DNA of 64,000 nt from Nocardioides sp. HDW12B (GTDB lineage Bacteria > Actinomycetota > Actinomycetes > Propionibacteriales > Nocardioidaceae): positions 3,410,001 through 3,474,000 of the forward strand of contig NZ_CP049867.1 in assembly GCF_011299595.1 (NCBI RefSeq), written 5' to 3'. This document shows, piece after piece, positions 46,695 through 55,993 of this stretch. How positions within the stretch are numbered: the first letter of the stretch is position 1; every line of letters begins with the position of its first letter. The position numbers and the translations under genes were made by a program. Under the pieces are notes generated by a model that worked only from the letters and a program-made list of their open reading frames with translations, ran no database searches and was not told where the DNA came from.

Positions 46695-49091
46695 ATGACC
46701 GCTGAGCCCCCGTCCGACCCGCGCCCGGACCGGCGTACGGCCGCTGCACCGGACGCCACGCACGCCCGCCCCCGCGGGCTGATGCACGACCACGAGGTCG
46801 GACGCCGACGCTTCCTCGGCTACGTGCTGGGCGGGGCCACCCTGGTCGCCGGCGCCGACTTCCTGCTGTCGCCCGTGACCGCGCCCGCGGCTGCGGTCGT
46901 GCCCTCGGGTCCGCAGCCCGCGGAGGCCTACGACCTGCTCGACTTCCTCAACGACTCCACCCGCCCGACCGCGAACCTCATCCAGGTCGAGGTCGGTGAG
47001 GACGGGCGGGCCTCCTTCGCGCTGCACCGCATGGAGGTGGGTCAGGGCATCACCACCGCGGTCGCGATGCTCATCGCCGAGGAGCTCGAGATCCCCGTAT
47101 CCCAGGTGGACGTGACGCTCGCGCCGGCCCGCCCCGAGCTGGTCTTCAACCAGCTCACCGGCGGCTCGCAGACCATGTTCACGACGTTCGCGCCGATCCG
47201 GGTCGCCGCCGCCACCGCACGGCTCGCCCTGCTCGACGCCGCCGCGATCCTGCTCGACGACGAGGTGGCGAACCTGGAGTCGAAGGAGGGCGTGGTCACC
47301 GGCCCGTCCGGCAGCCTGACCTACGGCGAGATCGTCACCCGGACCGCGTCGTTCCCCGAGGTCACCCGCGAGATCGAGCTCAAGGGTGCCGAGGACTTCC
47401 AGGTCATCGGTCGGCCCTACGACCGCATCGACGCGCGCGACGCCGTCACGGGCCGCAAGGACTTCACCACCGACCTCCAGGTGCCCGGCGCGCTGCCCAC
47501 CATGGTCTGTCGCGCCCCCACGCTCAACGGCACCCTGGTGCGTCTGCTGAACCGCAGCGAGGTCCTCGCCATGAGCGGCGTCAAGGACGTCGCCGAGATG
47601 GAGTTCGGGGTCGCCGTGCGTGCGCGCACCTTCGGCCAGTGCATCGACGCCGTACGACGCGTGCGGGCGCGCTGGGCGGACGGTCCGGTGGCCGGTCAGA
47701 GCGACTCCGACATCGCCCGCGAGCTGCGTGCGGCCGAGGTGCCGCTGACGCTGCCGGACGGGGCCCCGTCGATCCCGGGGACGGCCACCACCCTGACCCG
47801 CGACATCCTGTTCCACTTCCGCAGCAACTCGGCGATGGACACCAACAGCGCGATCGCCGACGTCCGCGCCGACAGCGCGCGGATCTGGTCGGGCATGAAG
47901 TCGCCCATCACCGCGCAGGAGAAGATCGCGCTGGCTCTGGGACTGAGCCCGACGCAGGTCGAGTGCAACGTCGTCACGGCGGGTGGCTCCTTCGGGCGTC
48001 GGCTCTTCTACGACGGCGCCATGGAGGCCGCACTCATCTCGAAGAAGATGGGCAAGCCGGTCAAGCTCATGTGGCACCGCGCCGACGACGCCCGCGCCGG
48101 GCGCGGCCACCCGATGTGCACCTCCCGCGCCCAGGCCAACGTCCTGGCCGGCGAGGTCGTCTCCTTCGTGCAGGAGCACACCTCGGTGGAGACCGACTAC
48201 CGCCACGGGCTGGGCGAGGTCATCACGGCGCTCTACACCGAGAGCCCGGGCGGGACGCCGAACCAGACCTTCTCGCAGACGGTCTTCCAGCTGACCCAGG
48301 ACCTCGGCTACAACGTCGGCGCGGTCGCGCAGAACCTCACCGAGGTCGACATGCGCTTCAACACCGGCTCGATGCGCAACATCTACTCCCCCGACGTGCG
48401 CTGCACCGCCGAGCTGCTGATGAACGACCTCGCCGAGGAGCTCGGCAAGGACGCCCTGGAGCTGCGGCTGGAGCTGGCCAAGGACGAGCGCGTCCGGGGC
48501 GTGCTGGAGGCCGTGGCCGAGGCCGGGCAGTGGGGTCGCTCCCTGCCGTCGGGTGTCGCCCAGGGCATCGCCATCCACAAGGAGTACAAGGGCGCGTCCG
48601 CCGCGCTCGTCGAGGTCGACGCCCGGCCGCGCCAGGTCAACCGCGACATCCGCGAGGCCGTCACCGGTCCGCGCGTCACCCGGGTCACCTTCGCGATCGA
48701 CGTGGGTCAGGTGGTCAACCCGCGCGGGCTCGAGGCCCAGATGCAGGGCGGCATCAACGACGGCATCGCCCTGGCGCTGACCTCGAGCATGCACCTGCGC
48801 GACGGGCACTTCCTCGAGGCCAGCTGGGACAACTACTTCTACACCCGGCAGTGGAACACCCCGCCGAAGGTGGAGGTCATCCTCGTCGACAGCGGGACCG
48901 ACGTCACCGGAGGTGCGGGAGAGGCCGGCGTCGCCTCGACGTTCGCCGCCGTCGCCGGCGCCTGGGAGAAGGCCACCGGCCGGCGGGCGACGTACTTCCC
49001 GGTCAACCACAAGGAGCTCAGCTTCACCCCCAAGACCTACGTGCCGCCGATCCCCCCGTCGCCACGCAACGGCCTGAAGCTCACCTACTGA
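46695..49091 (+). CDS. Tat-exported molybdopterin-binding oxidoreductase, large subunit (IorB-like)
   Basis: A 798-aa molybdenum hydroxylase large subunit of the xanthine dehydrogenase/isoquinoline 1-oxidoreductase group. A twin-arginine signal (VGRRRFLGYVLGGATLVAGA, near residue 35) predicts export of the folded enzyme. Family blocks: MEVGQGITTAVAMLIAEEL, GGSFGRRLFYDGAMEAA, and the catalytic glutamate in TGGAGEAGVAST near the end. The ATG follows AGGAG by six bases. The substrate (aldehyde or N-heterocycle) is unknown. The small 2Fe-2S subunit is next; no FAD subunit or maturation factor gene adjoins. Confidence 0.92.
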   Translation: MTAEPPSDPRPDRRTAAAPDATHARPRGLMHDHEVGRRRFLGYVLGGATLVAGADFLLSPVTAPAAAVVPSGPQPAEAYDLLDFLNDSTRPTANLIQVEVGEDGRASFALHRMEVGQGITTAVAMLIAEELEIPVSQVDVTLAPARPELVFNQLTGGSQTMFTTFAPIRVAAATARLALLDAAAILLDDEVANLESKEGVVTGPSGSLTYGEIVTRTASFPEVTREIELKGAEDFQVIGRPYDRIDARDAVTGRKDFTTDLQVPGALPTMVCRAPTLNGTLVRLLNRSEVLAMSGVKDVAEMEFGVAVRARTFGQCIDAVRRVRARWADGPVAGQSDSDIARELRAAEVPLTLPDGAPSIPGTATTLTRDILFHFRSNSAMDTNSAIADVRADSARIWSGMKSPITAQEKIALALGLSPTQVECNVVTAGGSFGRRLFYDGAMEAALISKKMGKPVKLMWHRADDARAGRGHPMCTSRAQANVLAGEVVSFVQEHTSVETDYRHGLGEVITALYTESPGGTPNQTFSQTVFQLTQDLGYNVGAVAQNLTEVDMRFNTGSMRNIYSPDVRCTAELLMNDLAEELGKDALELRLELAKDERVRGVLEAVAEAGQWGRSLPSGVAQGIAIHKEYKGASAALVEVDARPRQVNRDIREAVTGPRVTRVTFAIDVGQVVNPRGLEAQMQGGINDGIALALTSSMHLRDGHFLEASWDNYFYTRQWNTPPKVEVILVDSGTDVTGGAGEAGVASTFAAVAGAWEKATGRRATYFPVNHKELSFTPKTYVPPIPPSPRNGLKLTY

Positions 49092-49120
49092 GTCCCGACG
49101 ATCTCGAACGAGGAAGAACC

Positions 49121-49606
49121 ATGCCGAAGCACACCTTCAAGCTCAACGGCGAGACCGTCACCGTCAAGGTCGCCGACGACGTCCGGCTCCTGTGGGTCCT
49201 GCGCGACATCCTCGGGGTCACCGGCCCCAAGTACGGCTGTGGCATCAACGTCTGCAAGGCCTGCACGTCGCACATCAACGGCAAGGCGTTCAACCCGTGC
49301 GCCGTGCCGATCGACCAGATCAAGCGCACCGACGAGATCACCACCATCGAGGGCCTGCCCGACGCCCCCGACGGCGGTGGCGGTGACCTGCACCCGATGC
49401 AGGAGGCCTGGCTGGACCGTGACGTCGCGCAGTGCGGCTACTGCCAGCCCGGCCAGATCATGGCTGCGGTCGCCCTGGTCCGTCGGGCCAAGCGACAGGG
49501 TCGCGAGATCACCGACGCCGACCTCGACGGCATCCGCAACATCTGCCGCTGCGGGACCTACACGCGCATCCGCGAGGCCATCAAGCAGGGTGCCGAGCAG
49601 ATGTGA
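49121..49606 (+). CDS. 2Fe-2S small subunit of the molybdenum oxidoreductase (IorA-like)
   Basis: A 161-aa ferredoxin-type subunit. The plant-type 2Fe-2S cluster uses the cysteines in KYGCGINVCKACTSHINGKAF and NPC; the second cluster uses CGYCQPGQIM and CRCGTYTRIREAI. No Tat signal, so it must be exported with the large subunit (hitchhiking). The ATG at 49121 has AGGAAG a few bases upstream, 29 bases after the large-subunit stop. The electron acceptor is unknown as no cytochrome gene adjoins. A strong terminator follows. Confidence 0.95.
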   Translation: MPKHTFKLNGETVTVKVADDVRLLWVLRDILGVTGPKYGCGINVCKACTSHINGKAFNPCAVPIDQIKRTDEITTIEGLPDAPDGGGGDLHPMQEAWLDRDVAQCGYCQPGQIMAAVALVRRAKRQGREITDADLDGIRNICRCGTYTRIREAIKQGAEQM

Positions 49607-49633
49607 CGGCCGGGGCGCGGCCCCACGCCACAG

Positions 49634-49673
49634 GACGAAGCCCTGTCCCGCGTTCGCGGGACAGGGCTTCGTC
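49634..49673. terminator. Strong 19-bp hairpin terminator
   Basis: Perfect complementarity between 49634-49652 and 49655-49673 (stem GACGAAGCCCTGTCCC... with its complement) gives a very stable hairpin closed by a GTTCGC-type tip. It lies between the oxidoreductase operon and the opposite-strand tRNA-Ser. Confidence 0.9.
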
Positions 49674-49695
49674 GATGTCCTGAGACATCACACGG

Positions 49696-49782
49696 CGGTG
49701 GCGGAGGGATTTGAACCCTCGGTGGGCTTTCACCCACAAACGCTTTCGAGGCGTTCTCCTTAGGCCGCTCGGACACGCCACC
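49696..49782 (-). tRNA. tRNA-Ser (anticodon CGA)
   Basis: An 87-nt class II tRNA. Acceptor GGTGGCG/CGCCACC (minus strand), anticodon stem AACGC/GCGTT with loop CTCGAAA (anticodon CGA, reading UCG), long variable arm, T-loop GGGTTCAAATCCC, discriminator G. CCA is not encoded. Confidence 0.96.
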
Positions 49783-49827
49783 GCGGACGAGGGTACTAGA
49801 GGTCGGTCGAGGCGGAGAAATCGCCCC

Positions 49828-50343
49828 TCAGCGGACGATCGGCGCCTGGCCCCGGTCGCCCCGCGCGCCGCGGCGGGCGCGGAAGAACTCCCGCAGCAGC
49901 TCGCCCGCCTCGACCTCGAGCACGCCCGAGACGACCGCGGGCCGGTGGTTGAGGCGAGGGTCGCGCACGGCGTCGTACAGGGAGCCGGCGGCGCCGGCCT
50001 TCGGGTCGTGGGCGCCAAACACCAGCCGGTCGACGCGGGCGAGCACGATCGCGCCGGCGCACATCGTGCACGGCTCCAGGGTGACCACGAGCGTGCAGCC
50101 GTCCAGGCGCCACGACCCGCGCACCTGCGAGGCACCGCGCAGCGCCATCACCTCGGCGTGGGCGGTCGGGTCCTGCTCGGCCTCGCGGCGGTTGCGCCCG
50201 GTCGCGATCACGCTGCCGTCGGCGTCGAGGACGAGTGCGCCGACGGGCACGTCCTCGGTGCGCAGGGCGTCCAGGGCCTCGACCAGCGCCCCGCGCATCG
50301 GCTCGGTCCAGTCGCCGCCGGACACGTCGTACGTCGTGCTCAC
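49828..50343 (-). CDS. tadA: tRNA(Arg) adenosine-34 deaminase
   Basis: A 171-aa zinc deaminase making inosine at the wobble base. Zinc and proton-shuttle motifs are TAHAEVMAL and LEPCTMCAGAIVLAR. The GTG start at 50343 overlaps the stop of the upstream partner gene by four bases. The pair of tadA with its 'associated protein' gene is standard in actinobacteria. Confidence 0.95.
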   Translation of the reverse strand: MSTTYDVSGGDWTEPMRGALVEALDALRTEDVPVGALVLDADGSVIATGRNRREAEQDPTAHAEVMALRGASQVRGSWRLDGCTLVVTLEPCTMCAGAIVLARVDRLVFGAHDPKAGAAGSLYDAVRDPRLNHRPAVVSGVLEVEAGELLREFFRARRGARGDRGQAPIVR

Positions 50344-50831
50344 GAGGCCGGGGCACCCAGGGTCGCGTCGTACGCCGTGGCGAAGCCGACCTCGCGGGCC
50401 ACCTGCTCGAGGATCTCGTCGGGGTAGAGGTCGTAGTCGTCGAGCAGCGCGCCGAGGGCGCTGGCCGGCATGCCGAGGTCGGAGACGATCGCGAGGTCGC
50501 CGGCCGGCATCTGCTCGTCGTCGACGGCCGGCAGCGGGATGCCCAGCTGCTCGACCACCGAGCGCGCCAGCGCCCAGTCGTGCGAGGCGGTCACGTCGCT
50601 GAGAAGCCAGCGGGCGCTGTCACCGCTCACCCGCCCCAGCACGAAGAACTCCTCGTCGACCGACACCAGGCCCAGCGAGCCGAAGTCCCCGGGCCAGCGA
50701 CGCAGCTCGGCCGACAGCATGTCGGTGTCGTGGAGCCGGTCCTCGTCGATCTCCTCGATCCGCCAGACGCCCTCCTCGCAGAAGACCGCGAGCGCGAAGT
50801 CGACTCCGTCCTCGACAGGCTCAGCCACCAC
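50340..50831 (-). CDS. tRNA adenosine deaminase-associated protein
   Basis: A 163-aa acidic protein found beside tadA in actinobacteria; function unknown. Recognisable parts are [44 protein letters not shown] and [20 protein letters not shown]. It starts with tandem GTG codons (50831 and 50828) after GAGGAGG. It overlaps tadA by four bases. Confidence 0.88.
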   Translation of the reverse strand: MVAEPVEDGVDFALAVFCEEGVWRIEEIDEDRLHDTDMLSAELRRWPGDFGSLGLVSVDEEFFVLGRVSGDSARWLLSDVTASHDWALARSVVEQLGIPLPAVDDEQMPAGDLAIVSDLGMPASALGALLDDYDLYPDEILEQVAREVGFATAYDATLGAPAS

Positions 50832-50961
50832 GGCCTCCTCGACATCGCACGCCGGCGTCCGCAGGAGCAGCCGCCGCCTCGATCATGGCACCTCCCCGCA
50901 CGGGCCCACCAGAGCCGGGCGGCTGGACCGGACCGGCGCGAAGTTGGCTACGGTGAGCGCC

Positions 50962-51603
50962 ATGCGCGTTCACGTCGTCGACCACCCGCTCATCTCGCAC
51001 AAGCTCACGACGCTGCGCGACGCGGACACCGACTCCCCCACGTTCCGCCGGCTGACCGAGGAGCTCGTGACGCTGCTGGCCTACGAGGCCACCCGCGACG
51101 TGCGCGTCGAGCCGGTCACGGTGCAGACCCCGGTCGCCCCGGCCGAGGGCGTGCGACTCTCGGTGCCGCGGCCGCTGGTGGTGCCGATCCTGCGCGCCGG
51201 GCTCGGCATGCTCGAGGGCATGACGCGGCTCATCCCGACCGCGGAGGTCGGCTTCCTCGGGATGGCGCGTAACGAGGAGACCCTCGAGGCCATGACGTAC
51301 GCCGAGCGGCTGCCCGAGGACCTGTCGGGACGCCAGTGCTACGTCCTCGACCCGATGCTGGCCACCGGCGGCACGCTCGCCGCCGCCATCCGGTTCCTCG
51401 TCGACCGCGGCGCCGACGACATCACGGCGATCTGCCTGCTGTCGGCTCCCGAGGGCGTGGCGCGCGTCGAGCAGGACCTGGCCGACGTCGACGTACCGGT
51501 GACGATGGTGACCGCCGCGATGGACCAGAAGCTCAACGAGAAGGGCTACATCGTGCCCGGGCTCGGGGACGCCGGCGACCGGCTCTACGGCCTCGCGCAG
51601 TAG
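50962..51603 (+). CDS. upp: Uracil phosphoribosyltransferase
   Basis: A 213-aa salvage enzyme converting uracil and PRPP to UMP. The PRPP loop is [17 protein letters not shown] and [12 protein letters not shown] is the family block; the C-terminal GDAGDRLYG binds uracil. The ATG lies seven bases after TACGGT (50949-50954), a leaderless start. It is divergent from the tadA pair and convergent with the PASTA-protein gene nine bases away. Confidence 0.96.
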   Translation: MRVHVVDHPLISHKLTTLRDADTDSPTFRRLTEELVTLLAYEATRDVRVEPVTVQTPVAPAEGVRLSVPRPLVVPILRAGLGMLEGMTRLIPTAEVGFLGMARNEETLEAMTYAERLPEDLSGRQCYVLDPMLATGGTLAAAIRFLVDRGADDITAICLLSAPEGVARVEQDLADVDVPVTMVTAAMDQKLNEKGYIVPGLGDAGDRLYGLAQ

Positions 51604-51612
51604 CGCCACCGC

Positions 51613-53601
51613 TCACTCGGGGGGCTCGAGGCCTTCCTCGCTGCAGAACTGCGGTGAGGTGTCGCCGGCGACGTCGACCGACGCGATGCGTCCGTCCGCG
51701 TCGAGCGTGAGCCCGATGATCCCGCGCGGCTGACAGCTGGTGACCGTCGTCGGACCGAGGACGACAACGGCGCCGCCCGCCGGCGCGGTCGGGGTGCGTC
51801 CGAAGCGTCCCGGGTACGTCGTGCCGACCGGGACGTCGACGGCGTAGGACAACAGCTGGATCGCGGAGACGCCACAGGCGTCGCTCAGCCCGGCGCAGAC
51901 CGCCCAGGCGTCGCGGTCCATCAGGTCGGTCGGTGTGGCCTCACGGACCGGGTCGCCGCGGTCGAGGAGCGTGACGCTCTCGGCGAGGGGCGGCGGGCCC
52001 TCGACCTCGTTGTCGGCGAAGGCGCGCAACGCGTCGGCGGTGTCCTGCTGAGGCGAGAGTCCCACCGCGCCGCTCGTTGCCCCGACCGGCAAGAGGCCGT
52101 CCGGGTCAATCGTGCGGACGACGAGGGCGTCGATGCCCTCCTGCTCGTCGGCGTACATGTCGAGCAGGAAGCACGCCCGGGTCTCGTCGCCGCGCTCGTA
52201 GACGACCCAGGCGCTCGTCGCGGGCCGCCCCTGCACCGCACCCGGGAGCGTCTGCGAGTCGCCGACCCGGCAACCGACCGGGCGGTCGCCGACGCCGACC
52301 TCCCGGGAGAGGTCCCCGTCGGCTCCGGCACGCTCCTGGTAGCGGTCGTCGGCGACCGCACGGAGCGACGCCACCGGTGAGCCCTCCACCCAGGCGCCAA
52401 GGTCCTCGGGCGACGCCACCGTCGACTCCGCACCGTCGACCCAGGTCCGCACCTCGCCGGCGAACGGCGGCGGGCGCTCGCCTCGTGCGAAGTCCAGCAG
52501 CGAGAAGAACTCGGGCTGCGAGCTCGTGCACTCGGCGTCCTCGGGGAAAATGGTGACCTCGAGCCGGACCGACGTCGTCGCGGTGATCGGCGCTCCGGCT
52601 GCCGGCTCGGTGCCCAGGGCGCGGCCCGGAGAGAGGCACTCGGGCACCGCGACCGTGACGAGGTTGCCGACCCCGGCGACCTCCAGCGCGGCCAGCGCCT
52701 CGCCCTCGGTGAGGCCGAAGACGGCCGGGACGGTGGTGCCCGGCTCCGGAGCGGGCTCCGCGTCGTCGACCTCGAGGCCGGCGGTCTCGACGGCGACCTC
52801 GAGCGGGCGCTTCCCGAACTCACCGGCCACGGTGAGCTGGGCGCACGGGGCGTCCGCTGCGTCGTACTCGATCGCGTAGCGCTGGACGGTGGTCCCGGCG
52901 CCCACGCTCGGCACGAACGCGTCGCCGTCGCAGCCGGGCTCCTGCTGCTCGAGCGTGCGCCAGGTGCGGGGGATCTCCGGCGCCCAGTCGATGGCGGCCC
53001 GCAGCGCCTCGAGAGCGGACGGTGAGCCCCAGGCGGCCGGGTCCGAGGCGTCGGGCACCTCGCGACGCTCGCCGTCGACGTACGCCGTGAGGGGACCACT
53101 GAGCAGGCTCGGGGAGTCGAGCTCGCCGGTGGCGAGGCCGAGCAGCTGCCAGGGGAGGGTGAGCTCGGGTGCGCAGAACCCCGCGGCGTCGAAGTCCGCC
53201 ACCTGGAGGGTGACCACCGAGCCGGGCTCCATCCGCACCCCGGTGCCCGGCAGCGTGCCGAGGGCCTGTCCCTGCGGATGGCACGCCGGGCGCTCGACGA
53301 CCCGGACCTCCAGACCGGCGTCGGTGAGGATCCGGGTGGCTTCCTCGCGCTGGTGGCCGAAGACGCTCGGCACCGTGCCCGGCTCGATCTGCGCCGGGTC
53401 GACCGCCGGGTCGGGCGTGGCGTCGTCGTCCAGCGCTGCGACGCCGGCCCACACGCCGACCCCGGCCACCAGCACACCGACGGCAGCCACGAGGAGCGGC
53501 CACGCGCGGCGGCGTACCGGATCGACGGGCGCGGCGGGGCCGACCTCGATGGTGTCGGCGGCCTGGGCGAGCAGGGCGCGGGCGTCGTTCTCGGTGAGCA
53601 T
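51613..53601 (-). CDS. Membrane protein with two PASTA-like domains, partner of ECF sigma factor
   Basis: A 662-aa protein: cytoplasmic residues 1-33, one membrane helix (AWPLLVAAVGVLVAGVGVWAGVAAL), then about 600 extracytoplasmic residues. Two PASTA-like repeats begin TVPSVFGHQREEATRILTDAG and TVPAVFGLTEGEALAALEVAG. Each is followed by a beta-rich region of similar layout, as if the outer part was duplicated. Its ATG shares one base with the sigma-factor stop (TGATG), so it is the probable membrane regulator of that sigma factor. No canonical anti-sigma zinc motif is seen. The PASTA domains suggest sensing of wall fragments or beta-lactams; this is inference. Confidence 0.75.
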   Translation of the reverse strand: MLTENDARALLAQAADTIEVGPAAPVDPVRRRAWPLLVAAVGVLVAGVGVWAGVAALDDDATPDPAVDPAQIEPGTVPSVFGHQREEATRILTDAGLEVRVVERPACHPQGQALGTLPGTGVRMEPGSVVTLQVADFDAAGFCAPELTLPWQLLGLATGELDSPSLLSGPLTAYVDGERREVPDASDPAAWGSPSALEALRAAIDWAPEIPRTWRTLEQQEPGCDGDAFVPSVGAGTTVQRYAIEYDAADAPCAQLTVAGEFGKRPLEVAVETAGLEVDDAEPAPEPGTTVPAVFGLTEGEALAALEVAGVGNLVTVAVPECLSPGRALGTEPAAGAPITATTSVRLEVTIFPEDAECTSSQPEFFSLLDFARGERPPPFAGEVRTWVDGAESTVASPEDLGAWVEGSPVASLRAVADDRYQERAGADGDLSREVGVGDRPVGCRVGDSQTLPGAVQGRPATSAWVVYERGDETRACFLLDMYADEQEGIDALVVRTIDPDGLLPVGATSGAVGLSPQQDTADALRAFADNEVEGPPPLAESVTLLDRGDPVREATPTDLMDRDAWAVCAGLSDACGVSAIQLLSYAVDVPVGTTYPGRFGRTPTAPAGGAVVVLGPTTVTSCQPRGIIGLTLDADGRIASVDVAGDTSPQFCSEEGLEPPE

Positions 53602-54107
53602 CAGCTGCTCCTGACGATGTCGGAGACGTGGTCGCTGGCGGCCAGGGCGGCCAGCGCGCGGGCGGTACGGGACTTGACCGTGCCGGGAGGCACGCCGAGG
53701 ACGCGGGCGGTCTCGGCCTCGGACAGGTCGGCGTAGAAGCGCAGGACGAGGACCTCGCGGTGGTCCTTGGTCATGGCCGCGAGCGCGGCGCGTACGGCGA
53801 GGCCGGTGGTGGGGTCGGTCGTCGTGGCCGCCGGCTCGGGCAGCTGCTCGGTGGGGTGCTCGCCGGTCCAGCGGCGGCGCCGGCTGTCGCGGAACGAGTT
53901 GAGCAGCACCCGGTAGACGTAGGCGTCCGGCCGGTCGGCGGCGATCCGGTCCCAGCGCGGCAGGCACCGGGCGAGCGTGACCTGGACGAGGTCCTCGGCG
54001 TCATGGGGCGGGCACCCCATCAGCACGGCCGAGCGGACCAGGGCGGTCCGACGCGCAGCGACGTACGCGTCGAAGTCCTCGCGGGAGGCGTCGCCGGGCA
54101 CGGTCAC
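53601..54107 (-). CDS. ECF sigma factor, SigE family
   Basis: A 168-aa sigma-70 factor with only regions 2 and 4. Region 2 contains DAEDLVQVTLARCLPRWDRI; region 4 has HREVLVLRFYADLSEAETARVLGVPPGTVKSRTARALAAL. Two starts are possible: GTG at 54107, just after a candidate ECF promoter, or GTG at 54101, seven bases after TAGTGT (54109-54114, minus strand). The downstream co-translated PASTA membrane gene is its likely regulator. Confidence 0.9.
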   Translation of the reverse strand: MTVPGDASREDFDAYVAARRTALVRSAVLMGCPPHDAEDLVQVTLARCLPRWDRIAADRPDAYVYRVLLNSFRDSRRRRWTGEHPTEQLPEPAATTTDPTTGLAVRAALAAMTKDHREVLVLRFYADLSEAETARVLGVPPGTVKSRTARALAALAASDHVSDIVRSS

Positions 54108-54115
54108 GACACTAA

Positions 54116-54142
54116 GACCGCCGAGCCCCCCGCTCCGGTTCC
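54116..54142 (-). promoter_or_regulatory. Candidate ECF-type promoter (autoregulation)
   Basis: On the minus strand GGAACC (54142-54137), a 17-base spacer, then GGTC (54119-54116). GGAAC is the typical -35 of ECF-dependent promoters; a GTC-type -10 is also typical. It would start transcription at the sigma gene itself. Confidence 0.45.
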
Positions 54143-54157
54143 CTCAGGCCGCAGAAA

Positions 54158-54226
54158 TCGTTCAAAAGAACGTTCAGAACCCGACTGTCAGGGCGTGACA
54201 GGGGTTCTGAACGTTCTTTTGAACGA
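54158..54226. repeat. Dispersed palindrome, copy A
   Basis: A perfect 25-bp inverted repeat (54158-54182 with 54202-54226) encloses an inner 6-bp hairpin CTGTCA/TGACAG (185-190 with 196-201 of 54 kb). The right arm and following AATGTGCG recur almost unchanged at 63337-63368. It lies about 20 bases after the pntB stop and before the ECF sigma gene, so it may end pntB transcription. Confidence 0.92.
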
Positions 54227-54248
54227 AATGTGCGCGGGCGCGGGTGGC

Positions 54249-55655
54249 TCAGAGGGACTCGACGGTCTTGAGGACCTTGCCGAGGGAGTCCTTGGCGTCG
54301 CCGAAGAGCAGCGTGGTGGTGGGCTCGAAGAGCAGCTCGTTCTCGATGCCGGCGAAGCCGGGGCGCATCGAGCGCTTGAGGAAGACGACCTGGCGGGCCT
54401 CGTCGGCGGCCAGGATCGGCATGCCGTAGATCGGGGCCGTCTTGGTCGTCTTCGCGGCCGGGTTCACCACGTCGTTGGCTCCGACGACGAGCACCACGTC
54501 GGTGTGCTTGAACTCGGAGTTGATGTCGTCCATCTCGACGAGCTGCTCGTAGGGCACCTGGGCCTCGGCGAGCAGCACGTTCATGTGGCCGGGCATGCGG
54601 CCCGCGACCGGGTGGATGGCGTAGTCCACGCGCACCCCGCGCGCCAGGAGTACGTCGACCAGCTCACGCAGGGTGTGCTGCGCCTGGGCCACGGCCAGTC
54701 CGTAGCCCGGCACGATGATGACCCGGTCGGCGTAGGCCAGCAGGATGCCGACGTCCTCGGCCCCGGCCGACTTCACGGGCCGGTCGGAGACCTCCCCGCC
54801 GCCCAGCGTCGAGCCGCCCTTCAGCGCACCGAACATGATGTTGGTGACCGAGCGGCCCATGGCCTTGGCCATCAGCAGCGTCAGGAACGTGCCGGACGCA
54901 CCGACGAGCGTGCCGCCGACGAGCAGCACGGTGTTGGACAGCACGTAGCCGCCGGCGGCCACGGTCAGGCCGGTGAACGCGTTGAGCAGCGAGATGACGA
55001 TCGGCACGTCGGCGCCGCCCACGGGCAGCACCAGCAGCAGCCCGAAGGCCAGGCCGACCAGCAGCAGCACGACCGCGATCAGCATCGAGGGCTCGAGGAC
55101 CGTCATCACCGACAGCACCAGCGCGGCGACGATCAGCAGCGCGAACGCCACCGGCAGGCCCGGGAAGACCACCGGGCGGGAGGTCATCAGCTCCTGCAGC
55201 TTGGCGAAGGTCACCAGCGAGCCGGAGAACGACACCGAGCCGACGAAGAGCGTGAACGCGGTCGCGGCGAGGTCGAAGCCGGGGATCGAGGCGTCGACGC
55301 CCGGGGGCAGACCCTCGACGATCGCGAGGAGCTCGTGCAGCTCCAGGGCCGCGACCAGGGCGGCCGCGCCACCACCGACGCCGTTGAACAGCGCCACCAT
55401 CTGAGGCATCTGCGTCATCTGGACCCGCTGGGCCCCGAAGACGCCACCGATGGTGCCGAGGACGATCGCGCCGAGGATCAGGGGCAGGTGCCGCAGGTTG
55501 TCGACGTACAGGAACGGCAGGATGCAGGCGACCGTCGCGGCCGCGGCACCGATGAGGTTGCCCGCACGCGCGGTCTTGGGGCCGGACAGTCCCTTGAGCG
55601 CGAGGATGAACCCGACCGCGCAGAGCAGGTAGACGAGCTGGACCCAGGTCGGCAT
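54249..55655 (-). CDS. pntB: NAD(P) transhydrogenase subunit beta
   Basis: A 468-aa beta subunit: nine or so membrane helices to residue about 280, then the NADP(H)-binding domain (VIIVPGYGLAVAQAQHTLREL, GRMPGHMNVLLAEA, VVLVVGANDVVNPAA). With the two alpha subunits it couples proton flow to hydride transfer from NADH to NADP+. The ATG at 55655 shares one base with the pntAb stop (TGATG). Confidence 0.97.
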   Translation of the reverse strand: MPTWVQLVYLLCAVGFILALKGLSGPKTARAGNLIGAAAATVACILPFLYVDNLRHLPLILGAIVLGTIGGVFGAQRVQMTQMPQMVALFNGVGGGAAALVAALELHELLAIVEGLPPGVDASIPGFDLAATAFTLFVGSVSFSGSLVTFAKLQELMTSRPVVFPGLPVAFALLIVAALVLSVMTVLEPSMLIAVVLLLVGLAFGLLLVLPVGGADVPIVISLLNAFTGLTVAAGGYVLSNTVLLVGGTLVGASGTFLTLLMAKAMGRSVTNIMFGALKGGSTLGGGEVSDRPVKSAGAEDVGILLAYADRVIIVPGYGLAVAQAQHTLRELVDVLLARGVRVDYAIHPVAGRMPGHMNVLLAEAQVPYEQLVEMDDINSEFKHTDVVLVVGANDVVNPAAKTTKTAPIYGMPILAADEARQVVFLKRSMRPGFAGIENELLFEPTTTLLFGDAKDSLGKVLKTVESL

Positions 55656-55993
55656 CAGCGCGCCCCTCCGGTGGAGCCGCCGGTGGCCGGGCCGGCCTTG
55701 GCGGGCTTGGCGGGCTTCTTGCGCGAGAACATCTGCAGCATCCGGTCGGTCACCACGAAGCCGCCGACCATGTTGATGGTGGCGAGCACGATCGCGACCA
55801 GGCCGACACCGACGGCCAGGCCGTCGTCGGTCGAGCCGGTGACCAGGATCGCGCCGAGCAGGATGACGCCGTGGATGGCGTTCGCGCCCGACATCAGCGG
55901 GGTGTGCAGGGTCGAGGACACCTTGGAGATGACCTCGACGCCGACGAAGACGCTCAGGATGAAGATCGTCAGCCAGACGACGCCCTCGCTCAT
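55655..55993 (-). CDS. pntAb: NAD(P) transhydrogenase membrane alpha subunit
   Basis: A 112-aa subunit with three to four helices; VISKVSSTLHTPLMSGANAIHGVI is the conserved membrane segment. It ends with a Lys/Ala/Pro tail (KKPAKPAKAG). The ATG at 55993 overlaps the stop of pntAa by four bases. A split alpha subunit is usual in actinobacteria. Confidence 0.95.
   Translation of the reverse strand: MSEGVVWLTIFILSVFVGVEVISKVSSTLHTPLMSGANAIHGVILLGAILVTGSTDDGLAVGVGLVAIVLATINMVGGFVVTDRMLQMFSRKKPAKPAKAGPATGGSTGGAR

Noticed and set aside
49696-49782. tRNA-Leu because of the long variable arm
   Set aside because: The anticodon loop CTCGAAA gives CGA, which reads serine, and discriminator G fits tRNA-Ser.
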